From contig JBGSHJ010000067.1 in the NCBI GenBank assembly GCA_041752315.1, forward strand, positions 82,791 to 146,790: 64,000 bases of DNA, read 5' to 3'. Origin of the DNA: SYFY01 sp041752315 (GTDB taxonomy: Bacteria > Pseudomonadota > Gammaproteobacteria > Pseudomonadales > Azotimanducaceae). Of the stretch, positions 34,357-43,185 are shown in pieces. The notes beneath the pieces were generated by a model, which was not told the origin of the DNA, did no database searches, and saw only the letters and a list, made by a program, of their open reading frames with translations. Position numbers and translations under genes: made by a program. Position 1 is the first letter of the stretch; each line of letters opens with the position of its first letter.

Positions 34357-34905
34357 TTATTGTGCCTGTCGTCTGTCACCGGCCAGCTCACCCAGTTTCT
34401 GCGCCATGAACTGCGCGGAGGTCGCCAGATGTGCGTTCACGTCCTTGTCGATAAACGACACGAACCCTGCCTTGTCGATGTAAAAGGTCCAACGGCTGGC
34501 ATACCCGGCTGCGCTCAGCACGCCGTAAGCCTGTGCAGTCTTCCGGGTGGGGTCGCCGAGTATCGGAAAGTCCGCGTTGTACGCCTTGGCAAACGCGGCG
34601 TTGCCCTGCTCGCCTTCGATGCTGTCCACACTGGCCATGAAATAGGTGACGTCAAAGGCCCTGATGAGATCGCCGTTTTCGGCGAGCGATTTGCACTCGA
34701 TCGTGCAACCGGAAGTGAATGCCCTCGGGAACCAGGCGAGCACGACGGCCTGGCGACCCTTGAAGTCGGCCAGGCGGTAGGTTTTGCCGTCCGAGGCGGA
34801 TAGTTCGAAGTCGGGGGCTACGTCACCCACTTTCAGGTCGGCCGCAAAGGCCTGGGTGGTCAGATTGACGATGCACAGCAGTATCAGCAGGATCATCTTG
34901 TTCAT
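34357..34905 (-). CDS. Exported peroxiredoxin (AhpC/TSA, BCP-like)
   Basis: A 182-residue thiol peroxidase with a signal peptide (residues 1-21, cleavage after TQAFA). The peroxidatic cysteine C67 is in FPRAFTSGCTIECKSL, with C71 a possible resolving partner as in BCP enzymes. It presumably removes peroxides in the periplasm. ATG at 34905 was chosen because it starts the signal peptide; an upstream in-frame ATG gives no such signal. It lies 51 bases upstream of the amidase start region and diverges from the cytochrome c gene. Confidence 0.88.
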   Translation of the reverse strand: MNKMILLILLCIVNLTTQAFAADLKVGDVAPDFELSASDGKTYRLADFKGRQAVVLAWFPRAFTSGCTIECKSLAENGDLIRAFDVTYFMASVDSIEGEQGNAAFAKAYNADFPILGDPTRKTAQAYGVLSAAGYASRWTFYIDKAGFVSFIDKDVNAHLATSAQFMAQKLGELAGDRRQAQ

Positions 34906-35004
34906 GTTTTTTCCCGGGAACCCGTCGCGTAGAGAAGGTAACCTGCGAGCGATGGGCTGGAGTACCATCATCCAGACCCGATGCTGCACAGGTTGAGCAA
35001 GGTA

Positions 35005-35448
35005 ATGAATAGCACGATGGCTGGCATTCTACGAGTGGCGCTTGGTGCGCCCCTGATTCTTGTGGTGTTGGCGCATGTTCCCGCCGGTGTGGCGTCGGAG
35101 CGGGAGACCCGCAACAACATCGGGCTCGGTGCGCTGGTTTTTGCAGAGAACTGCCAGCGTTGCCATAAGGCGGACGGTTACGGTGAAGGTGCGCTGTATC
35201 CGTCGCTGCACAATGACGACCTCCTGGCTGACCGCTCCCTGTTGATTCAGACGATCCTCGATGGGCGTAGCCGCCACGCTGTCGACTCAGCCGATGGGAC
35301 CGCTCCGCTGATGCCGTCCCTGGACTACCTGACGAACAAGGAAATCGTTTCGATCATCGCGTTCATTTCCAATACCTGGGGTGACGATGTTCTGGTCGTG
35401 TCGGAGTCCGAGGTTGCGGCGGCCCGTCGCAAGGGTGGTCAACAGTGA
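35005..35448 (+). CDS. Mono-haem cytochrome c
   Basis: About 147 residues with a signal peptide (end near GVASE) and one haem site CQRCH; the likely axial Met is in APLMPSL about 70 residues later. The fold is class I (GALVFAENCQRCHKADGYGE). It is probably a periplasmic electron carrier. Starts at 34981, 35005 and 35017 are possible; 35005 has AAGG just upstream. A terminator hairpin follows. Confidence 0.88.
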   Translation: MNSTMAGILRVALGAPLILVVLAHVPAGVASERETRNNIGLGALVFAENCQRCHKADGYGEGALYPSLHNDDLLADRSLLIQTILDGRSRHAVDSADGTAPLMPSLDYLTNKEIVSIIAFISNTWGDDVLVVSESEVAAARRKGGQQ

Positions 35449-35466
35449 TTGCAACAAGTTCCATTT

Positions 35467-35487
35467 CAGTCCGCCGGACTGTTTATT
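35467..35487 (+). terminator. Rho-independent terminator after cytochrome c
   Basis: CAGTCC (35467-35472), loop GCC, GGACTG (35476-35481), then TTTATT. The stem is perfect. The T-rich tail overlaps the stop codon of the convergent gene. Confidence 0.65.
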
Positions 35488-36016
35488 GGGCCACCTGATT
35501 CTGCTGGAGCGGAAGTGTCGACTTGGCCAGCAGGTCCTCGACGTAACGGATCGCATCCGGATGCGCAAAGGGCTTGATCTGTGTTTCGTAGAACAGTCGA
35601 TGGACGCCTGGCAGACCGTAGTTTGCGGCCAGCGATGAGTCGAAGGATCCCCTTTCCATCGGCGTCAGCTCGTCGACGATGGGGATGATCTGGAGACGAT
35701 AGATCCACCAGGAGTACTGAGTCCAGTGCAGCAGGCTTGCCTCTTCCTCGGTGAGTCCTGTCCGTTCGATCAGAGCTGTCATGAACGGGGAATGGCTTCC
35801 GCCCAGCGCAGCCTCGGCCCGGAGGTAGGCGCTGTTGATCCGATCCAGGGTTTGCCTGGCCAGAATGTCCCGGGCAGCCTCGGCGCGCCCCTGGCTGAGT
35901 GCGCGCCTGGTCTCGGTTCGGGCGTAGTGAACCTGTCCCGCCAGGTAGCCAAGGGTCACGAACACCGCAATCGACCCAAGCATCTGGCCCAGCGCGCCAA
36001 TGGCATCCCAGTTCAT
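35483..36016 (-). CDS. Membrane-anchored hypothetical protein
   Basis: A 177-residue protein with one N-terminal membrane span (residues about 5-26) and a helical cytoplasmic or periplasmic domain rich in charged residues. ATG at 36016 gives a compact N-terminus MNWDAIGALGQMLGS; the frame stays open far upstream but there it is only the reverse side of another gene. I do not recognise a characterised family; proteins of this shape are common hypothetical proteins in proteobacteria. Confidence 0.7.
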   Translation of the reverse strand: MNWDAIGALGQMLGSIAVFVTLGYLAGQVHYARTETRRALSQGRAEAARDILARQTLDRINSAYLRAEAALGGSHSPFMTALIERTGLTEEEASLLHWTQYSWWIYRLQIIPIVDELTPMERGSFDSSLAANYGLPGVHRLFYETQIKPFAHPDAIRYVEDLLAKSTLPLQQNQVAQ

Positions 36017-36187
36017 GTCATGTATCCGTATTGAATCAACGCGCTTAGTCCTCATCGCACCCAGCCCAGAGTACACCAGCCAGGGACCCGCGGCGGGTCT
36101 CGAATTGTCACTCGCCTCGCACCGACGCCTTCTGCCGCGCAGTCTCCTAAGGTAGTCTGCTTTTGTTGCGGCGAACGGGGGCAGGGC

Positions 36188-36901
36188 ATGGTCACCATGG
36201 CAGAAGGCGCGATTCGCACGGATCGTTTCTGGCAGAGGATGGCATTGGGTCTCGCTGTCCTGATTGTGTTCGGCTTCCTGCAATTTGCACTCCGTGGCCT
36301 CGTCGATCCGATGAGTGCGCCCTTCTGGGTCCATCTGCATGGCGTGGCGATGCTCGGCTGGCTTGGGCTTCTGGTCATCCAGCCGACGCTCGTGGCACGA
36401 GGCAATCTGGCCCTGCATCGACAGCTCGGCTGGTATGGTGCGGCACTCGCCACTCTGATCGTTGCGCTGGGTCTCTACACCGGTGTTGCATCGCTGGTTT
36501 TGCACCGCTTCCCGGCCTTCTTCACCGGGCCCTACTTTCTCGCGTTGGTCGCGGTCGAACCGATCGTTTTCGGGCTGCTGGTCATGGCGGCGATCCGGCA
36601 GCGACAGGCGACGGATTGGCACCGGCGGCTGATGATCGGGGCGACGATCATCATTCTCGAACCTGCACTGGGGCGCATCCTGCCAATGCCGTTGATGATC
36701 GGCTGGTCGGACATTCCCATTGGCCTCGTGCAACTGGCCTTTGTTGGCATCATTGCGTTGCATGACCAGCGCACACTGGGTCATGTTCATCGGGCGACGT
36801 GGACGATTGCCGGGTTTGTAGTTGCGGTTCGCATGATCGTTTATCTGCTGTCGCTGACTTCGCCCGTCGAGGCGCTGGCGACGTGGCTGATGGGCAGCTG
36901 A
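36188..36901 (+). CDS. Six- to seven-span membrane protein with histidine-rich spans
   Basis: A 237-residue integral membrane protein. Conserved-looking histidines lie in or near spans (VHLHGVAMLGW, ALHRQLGW, TDWHRRLM), a pattern seen in haem- or metal-binding membrane families such as DUF2306-type proteins. Function is unknown. It precedes the cytochrome P450 by 73 bases on the same strand and could be an electron or sensing partner, but this is only positional. Confidence 0.7.
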   Translation: MVTMAEGAIRTDRFWQRMALGLAVLIVFGFLQFALRGLVDPMSAPFWVHLHGVAMLGWLGLLVIQPTLVARGNLALHRQLGWYGAALATLIVALGLYTGVASLVLHRFPAFFTGPYFLALVAVEPIVFGLLVMAAIRQRQATDWHRRLMIGATIIILEPALGRILPMPLMIGWSDIPIGLVQLAFVGIIALHDQRTLGHVHRATWTIAGFVVAVRMIVYLLSLTSPVEALATWLMGS

Positions 36902-36974
36902 CATCCGTCCGGCGCCGGTTATTCCTGCGCGTTACTGGTAATCTTGGGCTCCGGAGACTCAACTGGAGAGAGCG

Positions 36975-38216
36975 ATGAGCGAAGCCACCGTGTTGCGAAG
37001 CCTGCCGGAGACTCTGAATCCGGCGGATCCAAAACGATTTGCGCAGGATGCGATCCTGCCGATCTTCGAGCGCATGCGTGCCGAGGATCCGGTGCATTAC
37101 TGTGCCACAAGTCCGTACGGTCCGTTCTGGTCCATCACCCGTTACCGCGACATCATGGCGGTCGACAAGAACCATCAGGTATTCGCGTCGGATTCAACTC
37201 TCGGCGGAATCATGATCGACGATGCCATCGTGGGGGACAAGGATTCCGACTTCTTCGTGAAAAGCTTCATCACGATGGACCCGCCGGAGCATGGACCGCA
37301 GCGCAAGGCGGTGAACAGGATCGTCGCGCCGCAAAGCCTGGCCAGTTTCGAAACCCTGATCCGCTCGCGCACACAGACGTTGCTGGACTCTCTGCCGGTT
37401 GGAGAGGAGTTCGACTGGGTGGACAGCGTGTCCATCGAACTGACGACCATGATGCTGGCCACGCTGTTCGATTTTCCGTTTGAAGACCGCCGCAAGCTGA
37501 CCCGGTGGTCCGACGTCACCACCGCCGAAGCGGGTTCGCCTATCGTTGGAACCCAGGAACAGCGTGTTTCGGAATTGCTCGAGTGCCTGGCGTACTTCAA
37601 GCGGCTCAAGCAGGCCCGACGCGAGGGTCCGATGAAGCTCGACCTGGTGACGATGCTCGCGCAGGATGCGGTCACGCGCGATCAGCCTGATCATGAGTTC
37701 CTCGGTAACCTGATGCTGCTGATCGTCGGGGGCAATGACACGACTCGCAACACGATGAGCGGCAGCGTGAATGCGTTCCACCGGTTTCCGGAACAGCTCG
37801 AGCGCTTGCGCGCGGATCACTCGCTCATCGACAACATGGTCTCCGAAGTGGTGCGCTGGCAGACACCGCTGGCTCACATGCGCCGTACCGCGGTCGCGGA
37901 CCATCAGATCGCCGGTCGCGTCATCCGGAAGGGCGACAAGGTAGTGATGTGGTACTACTCGGGGAATCGCGACGAGAGCGTCTTCCCCGATGGTGATGCC
38001 TTCGACATCACGCGGCCGAACGCTCGCAGCACCATCTCGTTTGGCTTCGGTATCCACCGCTGTCTCGGCATGCGACTGGCGGAGATGCAGATGCGGGTGT
38101 TGTGGCAGGAAATCCTTGCCCGGTGGAAGCGCATCGAGATCACAGGCACCGTTGAGCGAGTGGAATCGAATTTTGTGAACGGCTATTCGCGAATGCCGGT
38201 GCGTATCGTGGCGTGA
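36975..38216 (+). CDS. Cytochrome P450 (CYP153-like)
   Basis: A 413-residue soluble bacterial P450. The I-helix is LLIVGGNDTTRNTMSG, the K-helix ExxR is SEVVRWQTP and the haem-thiolate loop is FGFGIHRCLGMRLAE. GGNDTTRN with FGFG.HRC.G.RLAE resembles CYP153 alkane and fatty-acid omega-hydroxylases, though other families share parts of it. No ferredoxin or reductase gene is adjacent. GGAGAG precedes the start. It ends at a hairpin shared with the convergent hydrolase gene. Confidence 0.92.
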   Translation: MSEATVLRSLPETLNPADPKRFAQDAILPIFERMRAEDPVHYCATSPYGPFWSITRYRDIMAVDKNHQVFASDSTLGGIMIDDAIVGDKDSDFFVKSFITMDPPEHGPQRKAVNRIVAPQSLASFETLIRSRTQTLLDSLPVGEEFDWVDSVSIELTTMMLATLFDFPFEDRRKLTRWSDVTTAEAGSPIVGTQEQRVSELLECLAYFKRLKQARREGPMKLDLVTMLAQDAVTRDQPDHEFLGNLMLLIVGGNDTTRNTMSGSVNAFHRFPEQLERLRADHSLIDNMVSEVVRWQTPLAHMRRTAVADHQIAGRVIRKGDKVVMWYYSGNRDESVFPDGDAFDITRPNARSTISFGFGIHRCLGMRLAEMQMRVLWQEILARWKRIEITGTVERVESNFVNGYSRMPVRIVA

Positions 38217-38249
38217 AACCGTCGCCAACCAGTGAACGCTTCTTGCGTT

Positions 38250-38276
38250 GCGGGTTCCTGCCCTAGAGGAACCCGC
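38250..38276. terminator. Hairpin between P450 and convergent hydrolase
   Basis: GCGGGTTCC (38250-38258) and GGAACCCGC (38268-38276) form a perfect nine-base stem with a nine-base loop. It overlaps the last codons of the hydrolase gene. There is no long T-run, so efficiency is unclear. Confidence 0.5.
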
Positions 38277-39093
38277 GCACTGCTGCGAGAAACTCCTCGG
38301 GTTTGTCGAGGGGTACCGGATGTCCGGACCCGGCCACTTCCACAAGCCGCCCTTCCGGCAGGGTACTGATCATCCTGTCGGCGACCTCACGATCGAGAAT
38401 ATCGCTGTTTTCGCCTCGAACCAGCAGCGTGGGCACGTCGATGCTTGCGACCCGACGCCAGCCTTCCTCTTCGCTCATGCGCGCTCTTGGTGGCCCACCT
38501 GCACGTAACGCACGGTCGTATCGATATGTCCACTGACCGGCTTCTGTCCGCATCAGCGAGTCCACCACCCGCTGTCGATGGTGTGCTTCCGGTGGCACAG
38601 GATTGTATCGTCGCGCCTGAGCAAAAGCGTCATCAACGGAGTCGAACACGTCTGTGCCGGTAACGTTATTCTGGATCTTCAACAGGCCACTTCGTGCCAG
38701 CGACGGTGCGATATCGACAATCACCAACCGGTCCAGTTCAGCAGGTTGTTTCCCGGCGTAGCCAATGGAGACCAGACCGCCCATGGAAAGACCAAGCAGC
38801 GCAAATCGTGCAAGCCCCAGCGCTGACACAAACGATTCCAGATCCTTCACCATCTCGTCGGTGCCATAGGCATCGGCAGCCGCCCAACCGGATTCGCCAT
38901 GTCCACGCTGGTCCAGCGCCAGCACCCGATATTTCGCCGACATCGCCTCGGCGAAAGCGTCCCATGAGCGGGCGTGACCGGTATAACCGTGCAGCAGTAC
39001 CAGGTTGCCAGATCCTTGTTTTTGGGCAGGCCAGTCCCTGAAATGAAAGCGCAGACCGCGCATCTCGATGTATTCGTCGCGTACGTTTGCCAT
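38263..39093 (-). CDS. Alpha/beta hydrolase
   Basis: A 276-residue serine hydrolase. The triad is complete: Ser in ALLGLSMGGLVS, Asp in RGENSDILD and His in GSGHPVPLD; the oxyanion loop is LLHGYTGHARSW. This contrasts with the two Ala-elbow hydrolases elsewhere in the window. The general type includes esterases, lactonases and C-C hydrolases; the substrate is unknown. Confidence 0.9.
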   Translation of the reverse strand: MANVRDEYIEMRGLRFHFRDWPAQKQGSGNLVLLHGYTGHARSWDAFAEAMSAKYRVLALDQRGHGESGWAAADAYGTDEMVKDLESFVSALGLARFALLGLSMGGLVSIGYAGKQPAELDRLVIVDIAPSLARSGLLKIQNNVTGTDVFDSVDDAFAQARRYNPVPPEAHHRQRVVDSLMRTEAGQWTYRYDRALRAGGPPRARMSEEEGWRRVASIDVPTLLVRGENSDILDREVADRMISTLPEGRLVEVAGSGHPVPLDKPEEFLAAVRGFL

Positions 39094-39287
39094 GCCACCG
39101 CCTGGTTGTGAATCGCTGGCAGACTCTATTCAGCAAGTGATCCGGGTGCAAGCCGCTTCAGGTCCTCCCCCCGAAGGCAGTGAGCTTCTCCACCTCTGTC
39201 CAGCCCATGGATGCGCAGTGTCCGGCGAAAGCGGCGATTCGCCGGGTTGCAAAGCGTCTGGAATTCCCCTCAGTACAACCGTTTTAC

Positions 39288-40007
39288 TCAAGTCCGGATG
39301 AATTCGCGTTTGCCTGGCATTCCATTGATTACGGGTTGCCACGAACTGCCCCGCAGAGCCTCATACTGGAGGAAACAACACGGCAATCCGCTCGCCTCCA
39401 GCAGGTCTGGCCCGTCCATCAGTTGAAAATGCAGATGTGGTGCGGTCGAGTTGCCAGAGTGTCCGAGCTGCGCCAGTTCCTGGCCTGTCTGGATCGTCTG
39501 TCCTGTCACCACGCCAATTGAACCGGTGCGCAGGTGTGCAAGCAGTGCAAACACGTCACTATCGTGCTTGCGAAGGATGAGATGATTGCCAACGACTGAC
39601 CTGAGGGCCGCCACACCTCCCTGCGGATCGAAGGTGAAGGCGTTCCTGACAACCAACGCCAGATCCCTTGGGAGATAGACAGGGTTGCGTTCGGGAACGC
39701 CGTCTTCCGCCGCGATGACGGTGCCGGAGAACGGTGAGTGGATCGGTGCAGACCACCCGAGGCAGTCCTCCAGCGCAGCACCCAGCAGGAGCGATCGCAG
39801 CACCGGCTTGCGGTGGAATTTCCATCCTCGACTCTGTCGGTCTATGCGCAGGAAGTCGTAGGCAAAACGCTGACCAAGCTGGTTCGTACCGTGGCTCGGC
39901 ACACGTTCGGCGGGGGTGTTGGCCGCGACCCACTCACCCCGCAAGGGGAAGTCAACCGCAATAACCGGCAGGGACCGATCGGTCGCATTGACAATACCCA
40001 CACTCAT
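39288..40007 (-). CDS. M23 (LytM-type) metallopeptidase
   Basis: A 239-residue protein with LytM zinc motifs: H39...D51 in HGTNQLGQRFAYDF and HLH in NSTAPHLHFQLMDG, plus a further His in ALLAHLRTG. Family members cut peptidoglycan cross-links or act on secreted peptides. No signal peptide or membrane anchor is visible with ATG 40007 (GGAACGGGC upstream) or with ATG 40058, which is unusual for a cell-wall peptidase. It may be exported in another way or be cytoplasmic. Confidence 0.85.
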   Translation of the reverse strand: MSVGIVNATDRSLPVIAVDFPLRGEWVAANTPAERVPSHGTNQLGQRFAYDFLRIDRQSRGWKFHRKPVLRSLLLGAALEDCLGWSAPIHSPFSGTVIAAEDGVPERNPVYLPRDLALVVRNAFTFDPQGGVAALRSVVGNHLILRKHDSDVFALLAHLRTGSIGVVTGQTIQTGQELAQLGHSGNSTAPHLHFQLMDGPDLLEASGLPCCFLQYEALRGSSWQPVINGMPGKREFIRT

Positions 40008-40390
40008 GCCCGTTCCGTGCCTGTCAGGCGGTTCGCAGTGGGACTGCGCGAACGCCATCCGGATGACGGATCGTTCGCGTGTCCCGATATGGGGTTTGCA
40101 GTGTCGAAGGCTGCCACGAATTCCCGACAAGTCAACTTCGTGCCCGCAGGGTATCCGGTGTGACCGTTGCGGTTGGTTACCTGAGGGCGCCAAGGGTCTG
40201 GCGTGTTTTATGACAGACGCGTGAACAAGACGCAGGAACAGTCACACATCTGTAGTGGGCGCTGCCTATAACGATCCATTCGGGGAAGCTGGAACCTGAC
40301 CTCACTTTTTTCGGTGCTGGAACCGGCTTGACGCAGAGCACTTGTGCAGCCTCCCGAATTCCGAAAACACAATAATTTGAGGACGAACAC
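40008..40390. other. Divergent intergenic region
   Basis: About 380 bases between the M23 peptidase and lipoprotein genes. No gene or clear operator is seen. It should hold the promoters of both flanking genes. Confidence 0.4.
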
Positions 40391-42934
40391 GTGGAGTCAT
40401 TCAGGAAGCTGGTACTGCCAGCGATGATTGTGCTGGCCATGGCCGGTTGCGAAGGCGACGACGGTCGCGATGGCACATCCGGTGCACCTGGAGCCAGTGG
40501 CACCAACGGCGCAGATGGGCTGAACAGCCTGACGGTCCAGCGGCCGCTTGCGGTGGGCAGTGCGCAGTGCCCGCAGGGTGGAACGGCGATCGAATCCGGA
40601 CGCGATCTGGATCGTGACAGCGTGCTGGACAGTAACGAGGTGACAGAACGATCGGCCGTCTGCACGCCGAACTCGGCCAGGAAATTTGTGCGAATCGCCA
40701 CCTTTCCTTCCTGTCGTCAACTCGACGCCGACTGTGATTCGGATGTCGTGACCGCAGCGGAAATCGTTGCGGCCAGTTCCGACGGCCTGACGCTCATCTA
40801 CACGGACAGTCCCGGCGAACAGATCGGCTTTGTCGACATCACGGACCCTGAACAGCCTGATCCATTGGGCTTTCTCGCGATGGGTGGCGAACCTACCTCA
40901 GTAGCAGTGTTGGGTGAATTTGCGCTGGTGGGGGTGAATACCTCCCCCGACTTTGTCAATCCCTCGGGCAATCTTGCCGTTGTGGACGTGGCCACGCAGA
41001 CGGTGATCCGCAACATCGATGTTGGCGGCCAACCCGACTCCGTTGCGGTCAGCCCGGATGGACGCTTCGCTGCCGTAGTCATCGAAAACCAGCGCGATGA
41101 GGATCTTGGCACCGGAGCGCCCGAGCAACTACCGGCGGGTTTCCTGGTTGTCGTCAACCTCACAGGTGCGCCGGCTGGATGGACCACAGCGGCCGTCAAC
41201 CTCAACTTCCCGGGAATGCTCTATCCGAATGATGCGGAACCGGAGTATGTGGACATCAACGAGGACAACGTGGCGGTGGTGACACTGCAGGAAAACAACC
41301 ACATCGCGTTGATCGATATGGCGACTGCAACAGTGATCGACGATTTCAGTGCAGGGACCACCGATCTGTCGCAGGTCGATGAACTCGACGAGCGTCCGAA
41401 CCGCGTTGTGCAGACCAGTAATCTCGCCGGTGTCCTTCGCGAACCGGATGGTGTCGCCTGGCTCAACGATCAGCTGTTCGCGACGGCAGACGAGGGCGAT
41501 CTCGATGGTGGTTCGAGAGGGTTTACGGTATTCAACCGGAACGGAAACGTCGTGTTCGAGGCAGGCAGCGAACTGGAACACGTCGCCGCTCGTATAGGCC
41601 ACTACAACGATCGACGTTCGGATTCCAAGGGTAACGAACCGGAAAACGTCGAGGCGGCCAACTTCGGAGGCAACCGCTACCTGTTCGTCAATTCCGAACG
41701 ATCAAGTCTGACGCTGGTCTATGACATCAACGATCCTGCAAATCCGCAGCATGTGCAGTCGTTGCCGACGGCACTGTCGCCAGAGGGCGTAATTGCCATA
41801 CCCGCTCGCAATCTCCTGGTTGTCGCCAGTGAACTCGATGACCGGGCAACAGCGTTCCGTGGCGGGCTGAACATATACCGTTACGCACTGGAGGAACCCA
41901 CGTACCCTAGCGTTGCCTCGACTGACCGGATTGATGGGACACCGATTCCATGGGGCGCGATGTCAGGTCTCGCCCGGGACAATGCGGCGGATAACCTGCT
42001 CTATGCCGTCGAGGACAGCTTCTATGCCCAGAATCGGATATTCACACTTGATCTGCAAACAAAACCAGTCTCACTCATCAACGAGATCAAGCTGCTCGAT
42101 ACCAACGATGTCTTTGCAGCCATCCCTACGATCGCGATCGCCAATCCGGCTACACCGGCAGCTGATGCCACTCGCGCCCAGGTCTTCGATTCGATCGATC
42201 TTGACCTGCTGATCAACGATGACAAGACGGTCAACATCGACCCCGAAGGTGTCGCCCAGTCCGGTGACGGCGGATTCTGGGTAGCCTCAGAAGGCAACGG
42301 ATCCGCAACTGCTGCAGAAGCAGGGCGTCCGATCCTCAGCCGCAACTTTCTGATCAAGACGACGGCCGCGGGCGTGATCGAGAGGGTCGTGACACTTCCC
42401 GATGCGGTGAATGCGGGACAGTTCCGATTTGGCTTCGAAGGTGTAGCGGAAGACGGCAATCTGGTTTATGTCGCGTTTCAACGACGCTGGGCAGTACTCA
42501 ATGATCCTGACTCCACGGCGCGGATTGGTGTTTTCGATTCCGTTGCCGGAACCTGGACCTTCCTGCACTACCCCCTGGACACGCCGACTTCACCCAATGG
42601 GGGCTGGGTAGGTCTTTCCGACCTGACGGCGCTGGGAGATGGTGAGTTCCTGGTCGTCGAGCGGGACAACCAGGCGGGTCCCGATGCCCGCATCAAACGC
42701 TTGTACAGAATTGATGCAAGCGGGCTTGCCGATGGCGCGACGCTGACGAAGACCCTGGTGCGTGACCTCCTGGTCGAAGGTGATCTTACGGCAACAGGCG
42801 GATTGGTTCCCGAGAAAATCGAAGGTTCCACGGTCACACTGAGCGGTGACGTCTGGATCATCAACGACAATGATGGCATCAATGACAACAGCGGGGAAAC
42901 GCAGCTCATCAATCTGGGCGACATAGTCAACTGA
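40391..42934 (+). CDS. Large lipoprotein with collagen-like linker and esterase-like-phytase/beta-propeller domain
   Basis: An 847-residue surface or periplasmic lipoprotein. The start is GTG; lipobox LAMAGC at residues 16-21. Residues 24-45 are Gly-X-X triplets (GRDGTSGAPGASGTNGADG), then a Cys-containing stretch with DLDRDSVLDSNEV, probably a calcium loop. From about residue 120 on, repeated strands of the form VDITDPEQPDPLG and GQPDSVAVSPDGRF indicate a beta-propeller. The C-terminal third (IPWGAMSGLARDNAADNLLY, NIDPEGVAQ, FGFEGVAEDG) matches the esterase-like activity of phytase family. Probably a phosphoester hydrolase or binding protein. Confidence 0.82.
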   Translation: MESFRKLVLPAMIVLAMAGCEGDDGRDGTSGAPGASGTNGADGLNSLTVQRPLAVGSAQCPQGGTAIESGRDLDRDSVLDSNEVTERSAVCTPNSARKFVRIATFPSCRQLDADCDSDVVTAAEIVAASSDGLTLIYTDSPGEQIGFVDITDPEQPDPLGFLAMGGEPTSVAVLGEFALVGVNTSPDFVNPSGNLAVVDVATQTVIRNIDVGGQPDSVAVSPDGRFAAVVIENQRDEDLGTGAPEQLPAGFLVVVNLTGAPAGWTTAAVNLNFPGMLYPNDAEPEYVDINEDNVAVVTLQENNHIALIDMATATVIDDFSAGTTDLSQVDELDERPNRVVQTSNLAGVLREPDGVAWLNDQLFATADEGDLDGGSRGFTVFNRNGNVVFEAGSELEHVAARIGHYNDRRSDSKGNEPENVEAANFGGNRYLFVNSERSSLTLVYDINDPANPQHVQSLPTALSPEGVIAIPARNLLVVASELDDRATAFRGGLNIYRYALEEPTYPSVASTDRIDGTPIPWGAMSGLARDNAADNLLYAVEDSFYAQNRIFTLDLQTKPVSLINEIKLLDTNDVFAAIPTIAIANPATPAADATRAQVFDSIDLDLLINDDKTVNIDPEGVAQSGDGGFWVASEGNGSATAAEAGRPILSRNFLIKTTAAGVIERVVTLPDAVNAGQFRFGFEGVAEDGNLVYVAFQRRWAVLNDPDSTARIGVFDSVAGTWTFLHYPLDTPTSPNGGWVGLSDLTALGDGEFLVVERDNQAGPDARIKRLYRIDASGLADGATLTKTLVRDLLVEGDLTATGGLVPEKIEGSTVTLSGDVWIINDNDGINDNSGETQLINLGDIVN

Positions 42935-42956
42935 CTGACGGCGGCTGCAGCCAAGC

Positions 42957-42982
42957 GAGTGCGTATCTGGAGGAACGCACTC
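42957..42982 (+). terminator. Hairpin downstream of the lipoprotein gene
   Basis: GAGTGCGT (42957-42964) and ACGCACTC (42975-42982) form a perfect eight-base stem with a ten-base loop, 23 bases after the stop. Only a short CCCTTTC follows. Confidence 0.5.
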
Positions 42983-43149
42983 TCCGGCGCCCTTTCGCGA
43001 GTTGCGGCAGTCCAGGCAACGACATGAGGCAGGGTGCATCGTGCGCGCCGGAAGGCAGGGAATCACGAGGGAACTCCCCGGATAGATCGTCAGGCTCTCA
43101 TCCGGCATCTCCCTGATCCCTCGCCCGGGTACCTGACTGGAACGAGGCT

Positions 43150-43179
43150 GCCGGCCACCGGAAGCACCGGGTGGCCGGC
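43150..43179 (-). terminator. Hairpin at the end of the DUF6502-DUF5666 operon
   Basis: GCCGGCCACC (43150-43159) and GGTGGCCGGC (43170-43179) form a perfect ten-base stem, seven bases beyond the DUF5666 stop at 43186. No T-run follows in that direction, so it may be a transcript-stabilising or weak terminator hairpin between convergent genes. Confidence 0.55.
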
Positions 43180-43185
43180 TATCGT

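Noticed and set aside
36017..36904. N-terminal extension of the minus-strand hypothetical gene at 35483-36016
   Set aside because: The extension is antisense to a membrane-protein gene and is rich in Arg, Asp and Gln as expected for a shadow.
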